Shown in pieces: positions 32,447 through 41,246 of a DNA stretch of 64,000 nucleotides. This DNA is from Hymenobacter terricola. Its GTDB lineage: Bacteria; Bacteroidota; Bacteroidia; Cytophagales; Hymenobacteraceae. The stretch covers positions 310,001 through 374,000 of the forward strand of contig NZ_JAGEMO020000001.1 in NCBI RefSeq assembly GCF_017921975.2, written 5' to 3'. The notes below the pieces were generated by a model that saw only the letters and a list, made by a program, of their open reading frames with translations, did not search any database and was not told the origin of the DNA. How positions within the stretch are numbered: the stretch's first letter is position 1; every line of letters begins with the position of its first letter. The translations under genes and the position numbers were made by a program.

Positions 32447-33562
32447 CTAAACGGGCGCCACGGTGCCATTCTGCACCCGGAAACGAAGGATGGGAACAGC
32501 GACCCGCGCAAGGGCCTGGTCGGTCCGTTCCAGGTTGGTATCGGTCAAAAAAACCTGACCGAAGGTTTCATCAGCAACCAATTCCAGCAGGCGGGCAATG
32601 CGCTTGTCGTCGAGACGGTCAAAGATATCGTCGAGTAGGAGCAGGGGCTTGTGCTGCTGCTTGGCAGCCAGGAGTTCAAACTGCGCCAACTTGAGCGCGA
32701 TGGCAAAAGACTTCTGCTGGCCCTGAGAGGCATGGCTTTTAACCGGCAACTCATCCATCAGGAACACGAAGTCGTCGCGGTGCGAACCGGTGGTGCTGCG
32801 CTGCAAGGCAAAGTCCCGCCGCTCGTTGCTGCGAAGCAGCTGAGCAAAATCGGCCCCGAGCAGCTGGCTTTTGTAGGTGAGCAAGACGGCTTCACGGCCA
32901 TCGGCCAGCTGCTGATAATGGCGCTGGAAGATGGGGACGTATTCGGTGAGAAAAGCCTCGCGCAGGGAAGTGAGTTGCTGGCCAAGCGGAGCGAGCTGCT
33001 CGTCGAGGGCCAAGAGATAATCGCGGTCAAAGCCGTGGGTTTGGCGGTCGGGGCCTTGCTTGAGCACGGCGTTGCGCTGGCGCAGCAAGGCGTTATAAGA
33101 AATCAGTAGTTCCAGAAACTCGTGGTCGAGTTGAGCCATGAGGCTGTCGAAATACTTGCGGCGCTCCTCGCTGCCTTGGCGAATAAGGTCGGTATCGTAA
33201 GGCGAAATGAGTACGGCAGGGTAGCGGCCAATGTGGTCGGCCATTCGCTCATAAGGTTGCTTGTTGTGCGTTACGGTCTTTTTCTGGCCCAGGCGCAGGC
33301 TTACTTGTATGGTTTCGTGCTCGGGAACTGAATCTGAGGAGAAATTCCCTTTAACTACAAAGAAATCAGCGCCTTGCTTGATGCAAAGCGCGTCTGAAGC
33401 GGTTATGGCGCTCTTGGTCAGGGATAAATAGTGAATCGCATCCAGCAGGTTGGTCTTGCCGCTGCCGTTATCGCCTATGAAGCAGTTCAGACCGGGGGAT
33501 AAGCGTAGGGCCGCGTCGTCGTAATTCTTAAAAAAAAGCAGCTGGAGAGAGTCAAGCATCAT
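32447..33562 (-). CDS. recF: DNA replication/repair protein RecF
   Basis: RecF is an SMC-like ATPase that, with RecO and RecR, loads RecA at single-strand gaps. The 371 residues start MMLDSL (ATG at 33562, or the adjacent ATG at 33559) and run LQLLFFKNY, then Walker A GDNGSGKTN near residue 30. The ABC-type signature region SHASQGQQK lies near residue 277 and Walker B LLLLDDIFDRLDD near 305. It is typically located close to the origin, as here. It is divergent from pdhA and followed by dciA. Confidence 0.95.
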   Translation of the reverse strand: MMLDSLQLLFFKNYDDAALRLSPGLNCFIGDNGSGKTNLLDAIHYLSLTKSAITASDALCIKQGADFFVVKGNFSSDSVPEHETIQVSLRLGQKKTVTHNKQPYERMADHIGRYPAVLISPYDTDLIRQGSEERRKYFDSLMAQLDHEFLELLISYNALLRQRNAVLKQGPDRQTHGFDRDYLLALDEQLAPLGQQLTSLREAFLTEYVPIFQRHYQQLADGREAVLLTYKSQLLGADFAQLLRSNERRDFALQRSTTGSHRDDFVFLMDELPVKSHASQGQQKSFAIALKLAQFELLAAKQQHKPLLLLDDIFDRLDDKRIARLLELVADETFGQVFLTDTNLERTDQALARVAVPILRFRVQNGTVAPV

Positions 33563-33636
33563 AAGGTTCGGTATTGCCAGCAGTTTTACGTAATTTCGCC
33601 CTCCCAACGCGAAATATTTCTTTTCTTAAACGTGCT

Positions 33637-34821
33637 ATGGCGGATACGAAAGTAAAAGCTGCTTCTAAAAAAACGACGGCCGCAAAGGCTTCCAATGGTG
33701 CAGCTTCTAAAGCGGCCAAAGGAAAGAGCAGCGGCGTGGCCACTGCGCCCCAGCCCGACCCCGTCATGCCTGGTACCGATAAGCCCACGGCGGCTGCTTC
33801 GGGAGCGGACACGCCCATGCCCGAGCCTTCCACGGCAACGTTTCCTAAGGAAACGTATTTGCAGTGGTATGAGCAAATGCAACTCATGCGCAAGTTTGAG
33901 GACAAGGCGGGGCAGCTCTACGGTCAGCAAAAAATCAAGGGTTTCTGCCACCTCTACATCGGGCAAGAGGCCTGCGTAGCGGGCGCGGTGTCGGCCCTGG
34001 AAGTAGGCGATAAATACATCACGGCCTACCGTGACCACGCCCACCCACTGGCGCTGGGCACGTCGCCCAATGCGGTGATGGCCGAGTTGTTTGCGAAAGC
34101 CACCGGTTGCTCGAAAGGCAAAGGCGGCTCGATGCACATGTTCGATAAGTCGGTTGGATTCATGGGCGGCCACGGCATCGTGGGCGGGCAGGTGCCGATG
34201 GGCGCCGGCATTGCCTTTGCCGAGAAATACAACAAGACGGGCAAGCTCTGCATTTGCTACATGGGCGACGGCGCGGTGCGCCAGGGCGCCCTGCACGAGG
34301 CCTTCAACATGGCCATGCTGTGGAAACTGCCGGTCATCTTCGTGATTGAGAACAACGGCTACGCCATGGGCACCTCAGTGGCCCGGACGTCGAACGTGAC
34401 GGAGCTCTACAAGATTGGTTTGAGCTACGACATGCCCTCGGAGCCGGTGAACGGCATGCGCGTAGAAGACGTGCATGAGGCGGTGGCCCGCGCCGCTGAG
34501 CGCGCCCGTAAAGGCGACGGCCCCACGCTGCTCGAATTCAAAACCTACCGCTACAAGGGCCACTCGATGAGCGACCCCGCCAAGTACCGCACCAAAGAGG
34601 AACTGGAAGACTACCGGCACCGCGACGCCATCGAAGGCGTGCGCCACACCATTTTGACCAACAACATGGCGACGGAGGCTGACCTCGAAGCCATCGACGA
34701 GAAAATCAAGGGCCGGGTGAACGAGTCGGTAGAGTTTGCCGAAACTTCGCCCTTCCCCACGCCGGATGAGTTGTACAAGGATGTGTACGTCCAGGCCGAT
34801 TATCCCTACATCCACGACTAA
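33637..34821 (+). CDS. pdhA: pyruvate dehydrogenase E1 component, alpha subunit
   Basis: The thiamine-diphosphate-dependent alpha subunit of the pyruvate dehydrogenase complex, 394 residues. The ThDP motif runs from GDGAVRQGALHEAFNMA to VIENN (about 210-240). Also present are YRDHAHPLALG near 130, the KGKGGSMHMF segment near 160, and the phosphorylation-loop-like YRYKGHSMSDPAKYR near 310. The catalytic homology begins near residue 70 (FPKETYLQWYEQM). The preceding 65-70 residues are a Lys/Ala/Ser then Pro/Ala-rich extension of low complexity. The beta subunit gene is not adjacent; the next gene encodes a TPR protein. Confidence 0.94.
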   Translation: MADTKVKAASKKTTAAKASNGAASKAAKGKSSGVATAPQPDPVMPGTDKPTAAASGADTPMPEPSTATFPKETYLQWYEQMQLMRKFEDKAGQLYGQQKIKGFCHLYIGQEACVAGAVSALEVGDKYITAYRDHAHPLALGTSPNAVMAELFAKATGCSKGKGGSMHMFDKSVGFMGGHGIVGGQVPMGAGIAFAEKYNKTGKLCICYMGDGAVRQGALHEAFNMAMLWKLPVIFVIENNGYAMGTSVARTSNVTELYKIGLSYDMPSEPVNGMRVEDVHEAVARAAERARKGDGPTLLEFKTYRYKGHSMSDPAKYRTKEELEDYRHRDAIEGVRHTILTNNMATEADLEAIDEKIKGRVNESVEFAETSPFPTPDELYKDVYVQADYPYIHD

Positions 34822-34884
34822 TTAAACGGGCCCATCTGGCCCTCCGGTCTGCTTGCGGGCCATGTTGTTGAAATATCCACTGTA

Positions 34885-35655
34885 ATGTCGAAGATTCCCT
34901 ACACTGGCAAGAGCCAGCAGGCCCGCCAGGGGCAAGTTACTCAGCAGAACGTTCCGGCCGACCCCTTGGCGCCGGCCGAAAACCTGCCGGCTGAAAACCC
35001 GTTGCTGGAAGACCCGGACGCCTTGGCGGCGCGTCTGGTAGAGTCGGAGGACTTCGTGCGCAACAACCGTACCCTGCTGCTCGGCATTCTGGCCGTGGTG
35101 GTGCTGGCGGTAGTGGGCGGCTTTGGCTTCTACACGTGGCGCGGCCAGCAGGATTCCAAAGCGCAGGCCAGCATGTTCCGGGCGGTGAACAACTGGGAAG
35201 CGGACTCGCTGAGCAAAGCCGTGAAAGGCGACGGCAAAGCCCCAGGCCTGGTCACGGTAGCCAATGAGTACAGCAGCACCAAAGCCGGCAATCTGGCCAA
35301 TTTCTATGCCGGCGTCGCCTCGCTGAAGCAGGGCAAATACAAGGAAGCCCTCGATTATCTCGGAGATTTCACCTCGGACGACTACCTGGTGCAGAGCCGC
35401 GCCTACTCCCTGATGGGCGACGCGCAGCTGGAACTCAACCAACCCAAGGAAGCGGCCGACCTTTACGCCAAAGCAGCCGACCACAACGCCAACGAATACT
35501 TCTCGCCCGGCTACCTGATGAAGGAAGCTACGGCCCGCGAGCTGGCCAACGACCCCGAAGGTGCCCTGAAAGCTTACGACCGCATCATCACCGAATACCC
35601 CACGGCTCAGGAGGTATCGGAAGCCCGCCAGTTCAAGGCCAAACTGGAAAAATAA
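34885..35655 (+). CDS. YfgM-like tetratricopeptide membrane protein
   Basis: A 256-residue protein with a cytosolic Gln/Pro-rich N-terminus, one membrane helix (about 63-84, LLLGILAVVVLAVVGGFGFY), and a periplasmic domain of TPR-like helices (ANFYAGVASLKQGKYKEAL, AYSLMGDAQLELNQPKEAA and EYFSPGYLMKEATARELAN). This layout resembles YfgM, which assists secretion at the SecYEG translocon, and related Bacteroidota TPR proteins. It follows pdhA by 63 bp on the same strand. The general class is secure, the exact function less so. Confidence 0.82.
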   Translation: MSKIPYTGKSQQARQGQVTQQNVPADPLAPAENLPAENPLLEDPDALAARLVESEDFVRNNRTLLLGILAVVVLAVVGGFGFYTWRGQQDSKAQASMFRAVNNWEADSLSKAVKGDGKAPGLVTVANEYSSTKAGNLANFYAGVASLKQGKYKEALDYLGDFTSDDYLVQSRAYSLMGDAQLELNQPKEAADLYAKAADHNANEYFSPGYLMKEATARELANDPEGALKAYDRIITEYPTAQEVSEARQFKAKLEK

Positions 35656-35780
35656 ATCGCGGTTAGTTCGTGATTTCGCTGAGTGTGCATTGCGCTTCTC
35701 CACATTGGGGAAGCGCAATTTTTTTGCGCGAAGAAGGGGTGTTAAATCGGGGTATAGCAAAAAACAGCGGTTGAAGGGCG

Positions 35781-35788
35781 TAATTTTG
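35781..35788 (+). promoter_or_regulatory. -7 promoter box TAATTTTG for ribH
   Basis: Exact TAnnTTTG match, 54 bp before the ribH ATG. No clear -33 TTG. I see no FMN-riboswitch-like sequence in the leader. Confidence 0.65.
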
Positions 35789-35842
35789 AACGGCGGGAAC
35801 AAATCAGTGTAATCACGATTAATCAGCGAAAACCAGCGATTT

Positions 35843-36319
35843 ATGGCAACATCCCTTCAAAACCTGAGCAACTACGATGCTTCCGCTTTTATTGACATCA
35901 GCGAAAAGCGCTTCGGCCTGGTGGTGGCCGATTGGAACCGCGAGCTAACCGACGTGCTGAGCGCGGGCGCTTACGAGACGCTACTCAAGCACGGCGCCAC
36001 CGCCGAGAATATTTACCGCAATACGGTGCCGGGCAGCTTCGAGCTGACGTTGGGCGCCCAGTTCCTGGCCCAGCATGATGAAATGGACGCGGTTATTTGC
36101 CTGGGCGTCGTCATTCAGGGCGAAACCAAGCACGACGACTACATCTGCCACGCGGTGGCGCAAGGCCTCACGCGGGTAGGACTGAAGTTCAACAAGCCGG
36201 TTATCTTTGGATTGGTGACGACCAATACCCTGGAACAGGCCTGGGACCGAACCGGTGGTAAGCACGGCAATAAGGGAGTAGAAGCAGCGGTAGCGGCCAT
36301 TCAAATGCTGGGATTTTAG
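35843..36319 (+). CDS. ribH: 6,7-dimethyl-8-ribityllumazine synthase
   Basis: Lumazine synthase condenses 5-amino-6-ribitylaminouracil with 3,4-dihydroxy-2-butanone-4-phosphate, the penultimate step of riboflavin synthesis. Its 158 residues match the usual family length. Motifs visible are VVADWN near residue 28, NTVPGSFELTLGAQ near 60, GVVIQGETKHDDYIC near 92 with the catalytic His, and FGLVTTNTLEQAWDR near 122. It has its own perfect -7 box. No other rib gene is adjacent. Confidence 0.96.
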   Translation: MATSLQNLSNYDASAFIDISEKRFGLVVADWNRELTDVLSAGAYETLLKHGATAENIYRNTVPGSFELTLGAQFLAQHDEMDAVICLGVVIQGETKHDDYICHAVAQGLTRVGLKFNKPVIFGLVTTNTLEQAWDRTGGKHGNKGVEAAVAAIQMLGF

Positions 36320-36348
36320 CATCCGAAGGAAAAGCGGCCCGGAATCCG

Positions 36349-36356
36349 TAACTTTG
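36349..36356 (+). promoter_or_regulatory. -7 promoter box TAACTTTG for the DksA-like gene
   Basis: Exact TAnnTTTG match 30 bp after ribH. It would give a leader of about 145 nt before the ATG at 36507. Confidence 0.65.
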
Positions 36357-36406
36357 CACCCGCAAAATCAAGCATGCAACGGCTTTAGCCAGAGCTTGCA
36401 AATGCA

Positions 36407-36441
36407 GCTGGGGCCTGCCAAACCATTTAGCAGGCCCCGGC
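36407..36441 (+). promoter_or_regulatory. 12-bp hairpin in the 5' leader of the DksA-like gene
   Basis: Arms 36407-36418 and 36430-36441 pair over 12 bp (one G-T) with an 11-nt loop; the inner nine pairs are perfect (GGGGCCTGC/GCAGGCCCC). There is no T-run, so it is not a standard terminator. Confidence 0.7.
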
Positions 36442-36506
36442 GTTGGCAGTTCAGCACGAATTGGCAATTTCTTAACATTCTTTCGCAGTCCTTTTTTATC
36501 CATTCA

Positions 36507-36890
36507 ATGAACGACGACAACATTCGCTATTCCCGGGAGGACTTGAACGAGTTTGACCAGATTATTCAGGAGAAACTGACGGCGGCCCGCAAGGAGTTGT
36601 CCTTCATCAAGGAAACCCTGAACCGCAGCAACGACTCGGGCACTGACACCACGGCTTCGTCGGCCAAGGTGCTGGAAGATGGCGCGGAGACTGCCGAAAA
36701 AGAAAGCATGAACCAGCTGGCCTCGCGCCAGATGAAGTTCATTCAGCAGCTGGAAAACGCCCAGGTTCGCATCAAGAACGGTACTTATGGCGTGTGCATC
36801 GGCACCGGCAAGCTCATTCCGAAGGAGCGCCTGCGGGCCGTGCCCCACACCCAGCATTCGATAGAAGCCAAAATGGCCCGGCGCGACTAA
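36507..36890 (+). CDS. TraR/DksA family transcriptional regulator
   Basis: A 127-residue DksA/TraR-type protein. The first 85 residues are helical and charged, likely the coiled coil that enters the RNA polymerase secondary channel. The C-terminal globule GTYGVCIGTGKLIPKERLRAVPHTQ keeps the family outline but has only one Cys, so the classical C4 zinc finger is not complete; this is usual in Bacteroidota members. In other bacteria such proteins tune rRNA and amino-acid promoters with ppGpp. The leader carries a strong hairpin, suggesting post-transcriptional control. Confidence 0.88.
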   Translation: MNDDNIRYSREDLNEFDQIIQEKLTAARKELSFIKETLNRSNDSGTDTTASSAKVLEDGAETAEKESMNQLASRQMKFIQQLENAQVRIKNGTYGVCIGTGKLIPKERLRAVPHTQHSIEAKMARRD

Positions 36891-36910
36891 GCCGACCGTT
36901 TGCGGTAGTC

Positions 36911-36995
36911 GGTAGGTAGCGGGCGGTTGTCAGAATATTTGTTGCGTTGGCATCAGCCAGCCTTTCGCCATTCTGACAACCGCCCGCCGCCTACC
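36911..36995. repeat. palindromic intergenic repeat
   Basis: 26-nt arms (36911-36936 and 36970-36995), complementary at 24 positions, containing GCGGTTGTCAGAAT and its complement; it shares the GTTGTCAG word with the family at 6181, 42298 and 58815. Confidence 0.85.
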
Positions 36996-37049
36996 GATTG
37001 CCTTTTTTTAACCTGTACCGTAGCGATACGGCACGCAACTTTTCTCCCC

Positions 37050-39062
37050 ATGGGCAAGAAACATTTTTCAGAAGATAAAGCGGACCGTCGCGGCGGCCGC
37101 AGTGCAGGTGGCCCCGGTGGCTTCGGTGGCAAAAGCGACCGGCCCGGAACCGACCGACCCGCGAGCCGGGGTGCCGACCGTGACCGCGGCGGCTATTCCT
37201 CGGCCCGGCCTGGCAATGGCCGCCCACCAACTAATGGCGCTTTCGGGCGTCCGGCAACTAATGGCGCCTTTGGCCGCCCAAGCAATGGCGCCTTTGGCGG
37301 AGGAAAGAAATTTGGGGAAGGGGAGAAGCGGCCGTATGGCGCCGGTGCCGGCAACCGCGAAGGCGGCAGCAGCTTTGGCAACAAAGGATTTGGCGGGAAG
37401 AGCTTCGGTGGTGGTAAGGAGTACAGCCAGCGCGAGCCGGGCGGCTTCCGCCCCAGTGCTGACCGCCCCAAGACCAACCGGCCGTACGAGCGCCGCGACC
37501 GGGACGACCGGCCCAGCGTAGGCAAAGAACAGCGCACCGGCACCAGCTACGGCCGCAGTGCCGAACGCCCGGAGCGGCGCAGCTTCGGCGGCGACCGGAA
37601 TGACCGCGGCGAGCAGCGTGGCCCGGCCGCGCCCGATGCCCGGCCCATTCGGCCGTATCAGCCCAAAGAAAACTGGAGTGGCCAGCCCTACCGCCGCGAG
37701 GGCGAAAAAGCCGTGCCGCGCGGCACACCGGGCGAACGGAACCGCAAGTTCCAGAAACAAAACCCGAACGAGCCGAGCGAAAGCAGCGCGCCCCGCAGCA
37801 GCGGCAGCTTTGGCTGGAGCACTCCCCGCGAGCCCGAGGATTTTCAGCGCAGCGAAGAGCGTGGCCCGAATCGTCCCATCCGGTCGGCGCGGCCGTTTGA
37901 GGCCAACCCGCCGCAGCCCCGCGAGGAGCGAGGCGAGCGGGACGAAACCGCCGCCCGCGAACGGCGCGGCGATGAAGCCGCTTTCGGCCGGAAGTTCACG
38001 CCGGGTGCATTTGGCAAGCGCGATGGCGCGGCCGGCCGCAGCACCGGCGAGCGGCCGGGCGGCTACGAGAAGCGCAGCACGGAACGGTGGACGCCGGCCC
38101 CCGGCAGCTTTGCCGAGCGCCGCGAGGCCCTGAAAGCTCAGGAGCGCAGCGTGCGTCGCTCGGGCACCGGCTACGGCAGCGCCGTAGACAAGCCCCGGCC
38201 CGCGCGGGCCACTACCCAGGATAACCGCGCCGATAAGCCGCGCTTCGGCGAGCGCCCCGGCGAGGCCCCGGACTACAAAAACCTCAAGCACTACGAAAAC
38301 GACAAGAACCGCGGCAACAAGCGCCGGCGTGATGAAGACGAAGACTTTGGCACCGACGAGCTGCGCCTGAACCGCTACATCGCCAACGCGGGCATTTGCT
38401 CGCGACGCGAAGCAGATGCGCTGATTGCGGCCGGCGAAATCAAAGTAAACGGGGAAGTGGTGACGGAAATGGGCTACAAAGTGCTGCCCGAGGATACCGT
38501 GCAGTACGGCAAAACCAACCTCAACCGCGAGAAATCGGTGTACGTGCTGCTGAATAAGCCCAAGGACTTTATCACCACCACGGAGGACCCCGAAGGCCGC
38601 CGCACGGTGATGGACCTGGTGGCCGGCGCCTCGAAGGAGCGGATTTTTCCGGTGGGCCGGCTCGACCGGAACACGACGGGCCTGCTGCTCTTCACCAACG
38701 ACGGCGAGGTGGCCCAGAAGCTCTCGCACCCTTCGCATAAGAATAAAAAAATCTACCAGGTCGAACTCAGCCAGCCGCTGGCCGAAGAGGACTTGCGCAA
38801 GATTTCGGAAGGCCTGGAGCTGGAAGACGGCAAAGCCGTCGTGGACGATGTGGCCGTGGTGGCCGGCAACGCGCACTTCGTGGGCATCGAAATCCACATC
38901 GGTCGCAACCGCATTGTGCGCCGCATCTTCGAGCACCTCGGCTACGAAGTGGTGGCGCTGGACCGTGTGCAGTACGCCGGCCTCACCAAAAAAGACCTGC
39001 CCCGCGGCAAGTGGCGCTTCCTGAGCGAGCAGGAGGTTATTCGCCTGAAATACTTCCTATAA
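37050..39062 (+). CDS. RluB/RsuA-type pseudouridine synthase with a long RGG/FG-like disordered N-terminus
   Basis: A 670-residue protein. The C-terminal 240 residues form a standard 16S/23S pseudouridine synthase: an S4 RNA-binding domain (about 436-480, LNRYIANAGICSRREAD) and a catalytic domain with the active-site Asp in PVGRLDRNTTGLLL (near residue 540), ending GKWRFLSEQEVIRLKYFL. The first 420 residues are low complexity, rich in Gly, Arg, Pro, Ser and Asp, with recurrent NGAFGRP, RPYE and RGG-like words. Such regions bind RNA and can drive condensates. Bacteroidota members of this family often have extended N-termini, but this one is very long. The ATG at 37050 is preferred. Confidence 0.93.
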   Translation: MGKKHFSEDKADRRGGRSAGGPGGFGGKSDRPGTDRPASRGADRDRGGYSSARPGNGRPPTNGAFGRPATNGAFGRPSNGAFGGGKKFGEGEKRPYGAGAGNREGGSSFGNKGFGGKSFGGGKEYSQREPGGFRPSADRPKTNRPYERRDRDDRPSVGKEQRTGTSYGRSAERPERRSFGGDRNDRGEQRGPAAPDARPIRPYQPKENWSGQPYRREGEKAVPRGTPGERNRKFQKQNPNEPSESSAPRSSGSFGWSTPREPEDFQRSEERGPNRPIRSARPFEANPPQPREERGERDETAARERRGDEAAFGRKFTPGAFGKRDGAAGRSTGERPGGYEKRSTERWTPAPGSFAERREALKAQERSVRRSGTGYGSAVDKPRPARATTQDNRADKPRFGERPGEAPDYKNLKHYENDKNRGNKRRRDEDEDFGTDELRLNRYIANAGICSRREADALIAAGEIKVNGEVVTEMGYKVLPEDTVQYGKTNLNREKSVYVLLNKPKDFITTTEDPEGRRTVMDLVAGASKERIFPVGRLDRNTTGLLLFTNDGEVAQKLSHPSHKNKKIYQVELSQPLAEEDLRKISEGLELEDGKAVVDDVAVVAGNAHFVGIEIHIGRNRIVRRIFEHLGYEVVALDRVQYAGLTKKDLPRGKWRFLSEQEVIRLKYFL

Positions 39063-39067
39063 AAAAA

Positions 39068-39143
39068 ATGAGGAATGAAGAATGAGAAATAAAGAATCGC
39101 CCGGTTGGGTGATGGCCTCAATTTCTCATTCTTCATTCCTCAT
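39068..39143. repeat. perfect 23-bp inverted repeat with GAATGA-rich arms
   Basis: Arms 39068-39090 and 39121-39143 are perfect complements (built on AGGAATGAAGAATGAGA) around a 30-nt loop, between the pseudouridine synthase gene and coaX. The right arm ends 9 nt before the coaX ATG. Confidence 0.9.
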
Positions 39144-39152
39144 TCTTCATTG

Positions 39153-39899
39153 ATGAAAGCGCGTACTCTCGCCCTTGATATTGGCAATACTGCCGTGAAA
39201 GCCGGGTGTTTTGAAGGGCCGGCGCTGCGCGAAATGGCCGCGGGCCTCACGGCGGCCGAGGTACGGAATGTGGTGCGGCGGTGGTTGCCGCAGCACGTCA
39301 TTGTGGCCTCGGTGGCGGAAGACGCCGCCTTGCAAGCCGAGGAGCTGCGGGAGTTGGTGCCGGGCGAAATCCTGACGTTTAAACCCGCAGCCACGGCTAT
39401 TCCGTTGCGCAATGCCTACGCCACGCCCCACACGCTGGGCGCCGACCGACTGGCAGCCGCGGTGGGCGCGGCGGGCCTGCGGCCGGGCCAGCCCACGCTC
39501 GTGGTGGATGCGGGCACGGCCCTGAAGTTTGACCTGGTAACCGCCGATGGGACTTACCACGGCGGCAGCATTGGGCCGGGCCTGGGCATGCGGCTGCGGG
39601 CCTTGCACGCCTTCACGGGGCGGCTGCCGCTGCTGGAGCTGCCGGCGGCCGATGCAACGATTCCGCTCGTGGGCGACTCCACTACGGGGAGCCTGCTGAG
39701 CGGCGTGGTGAACGGGGCCGTGGCCGAAATCACGGGCTTTATTGCTCAGTATCAGCAGCGCTACCCGGGGCTGGAGGTGCTGCTCACGGGGGGCGACGCC
39801 GCTTTTCTGGCGGCCCGGCTCCCGAATCGTATCTTTGTCGTGCCTGAGCTGGTGCTGCTCGGTCTTAATTGGATTTTAGCTTATCATGTTGACAAATAA
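39153..39899 (+). CDS. coaX: type III pantothenate kinase
   Basis: Phosphorylates pantothenate, the first committed step of coenzyme A synthesis. The 248 residues show the ASKHA-fold landmarks: LALDIGNTAVKAG at the N-terminus, GADRLAAAVGA near residue 97, the catalytic VVDAGTALKFD near 115, and HGGSIGPGLGMR near 133. Type III kinases are insensitive to CoA feedback. The last 14 bp overlap the following outer-membrane protein gene, so the two are probably translated in a coupled fashion. Confidence 0.95.
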   Translation: MKARTLALDIGNTAVKAGCFEGPALREMAAGLTAAEVRNVVRRWLPQHVIVASVAEDAALQAEELRELVPGEILTFKPAATAIPLRNAYATPHTLGADRLAAAVGAAGLRPGQPTLVVDAGTALKFDLVTADGTYHGGSIGPGLGMRLRALHAFTGRLPLLELPAADATIPLVGDSTTGSLLSGVVNGAVAEITGFIAQYQQRYPGLEVLLTGGDAAFLAARLPNRIFVVPELVLLGLNWILAYHVDK

Positions 39900-41217
39900 A
39901 GAGATGGCGTGCAAGGGTTTGGGCTTGGTGCTGGCAAGCGCGGCGGTGCTGCTGGCCGGAGGGGTGCAGGCGCAGGGCCTGGGCAACTCGCCTTACTCGC
40001 GCATTGGCTTGGGCGAATTCAACGGCAATACCGGCGGCGTGCGCCAAATGGGCATGGGCGGCGTGGGTCTGGCGGCGCCCAATGCCGTCAACGTAAATGA
40101 GTTGAACCCGGCGATGCTGTACTACACCTCGCGCACGACGTTCGAAGCCGGGTACAGCGGCCAGTACAAAACCGTGAAAAATGCCAGCGCCTCGACCCGC
40201 ACCGGCAACGGCACCTTGGGCTACTTCGCCATGTCGGTGCCGCTGAGTACGCGGTGGGGCGCGGCCGTGGGCCTAAAGCCCCTTAGCGCCGTGGACTACG
40301 AGGCCAATACCCTGCAAGCGGTGGTAGGCGACCCCAACGCGCAATCGCTGAAGCAGTACAAGGGCACGGGCGGCGTTTCGGAAGCCTACCTGGGCCAGGG
40401 CGTGCGCATCGCGAAAAACTTAACGGTGGGCCTCACGGCATCCTACGTGTTCGGGGTGGTGGACGAAACCACGGGTACCACCCTGGTAATTGCCAACAGC
40501 ACGGCCGCGCAGGAGCAGTCCATAGAACGGCAGCACACCCGCTACTCGGACTTTGCGTTCCGGGCCGGCACGCATTACCGGCACAAACTGGGCAAAAGCC
40601 TGAACCTGAACCTGGGCGGCGTGTACAGCTTCGGCCACAAGCTGAACGGGCAACAGACCAACACCCAGGAGCGGCAAAACGCAGATGGTACGCTCATCGG
40701 CACGGCCACCACGGTGAGCGACGGGCGCGGCAGCACCTACGTGCCCACCCTGGCCCAGGCCGGCATCACGCTGGACAACGACAAGAACTGGAGCGTCAGC
40801 CTCGATGCGGCCCAGCAGCAGTGGTCGAAGTTCAACAGCTTCAGCACCGTGGGCCCGGCCCTGAACAACACCGTGCGCGTGGGCCTCGGCGGCGAATTTG
40901 CCCCGGACCCGGGTTCGGTCGAGCATTATTTCCAGCGCGTGACGTACCGCGCCGGCATCTCGATGGCGCAGCTGCCGTACCAGCCGGGCGGCAAAATGCT
41001 GTATGACCGGTCGGTAAGCTGGGGCTTTGCCTTCCCGCTGCCTACCTCTTCGCCGCTGGAAGCCACCACGTTCAGCCTGGCCTTTACGTATGGCGTGCGC
41101 GGCAACACCGATTTGTTGAGTGTGCCGGGCAGCAGCAACGTGCAGGAAAACTACATCCGGGGCCAGCTGGGCATTACGCTGAATAACCGCTGGTTTATCA
41201 AGCGGCGCTTGCAGTAA
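39886..41217 (+). CDS. outer-membrane beta-barrel protein
   Basis: A 443-residue protein with a signal peptide (about residues 7-30, ending GVQAQG) and a beta-rich body with alternating hydrophobic residues and many Gly/Asn turns. The segments GNSPYSRIGLGEF and RQMGMGGVGLAAPN resemble the N-terminus of Bacteroidota FadL/OmpP1-like or PorV-like barrels. The C-terminus ends IKRRLQ rather than with an aromatic residue. Two starts are possible: the ATG at 39886 overlapping coaX, or the ATG at 39904. It lies between coaX and lptC in an envelope operon. Its substrate is unknown. Confidence 0.8.
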   Translation: MLTNKEMACKGLGLVLASAAVLLAGGVQAQGLGNSPYSRIGLGEFNGNTGGVRQMGMGGVGLAAPNAVNVNELNPAMLYYTSRTTFEAGYSGQYKTVKNASASTRTGNGTLGYFAMSVPLSTRWGAAVGLKPLSAVDYEANTLQAVVGDPNAQSLKQYKGTGGVSEAYLGQGVRIAKNLTVGLTASYVFGVVDETTGTTLVIANSTAAQEQSIERQHTRYSDFAFRAGTHYRHKLGKSLNLNLGGVYSFGHKLNGQQTNTQERQNADGTLIGTATTVSDGRGSTYVPTLAQAGITLDNDKNWSVSLDAAQQQWSKFNSFSTVGPALNNTVRVGLGGEFAPDPGSVEHYFQRVTYRAGISMAQLPYQPGGKMLYDRSVSWGFAFPLPTSSPLEATTFSLAFTYGVRGNTDLLSVPGSSNVQENYIRGQLGITLNNRWFIKRRLQ

Positions 41218-41246
41218 CTCACGGGTTTATAAACGGCATCAACCAA

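Noticed and set aside
36354..36506. N-terminal extension of the DksA-like protein
   Set aside because: The upstream codons cover the predicted leader hairpin, and family homology begins at the ATG at 36507.
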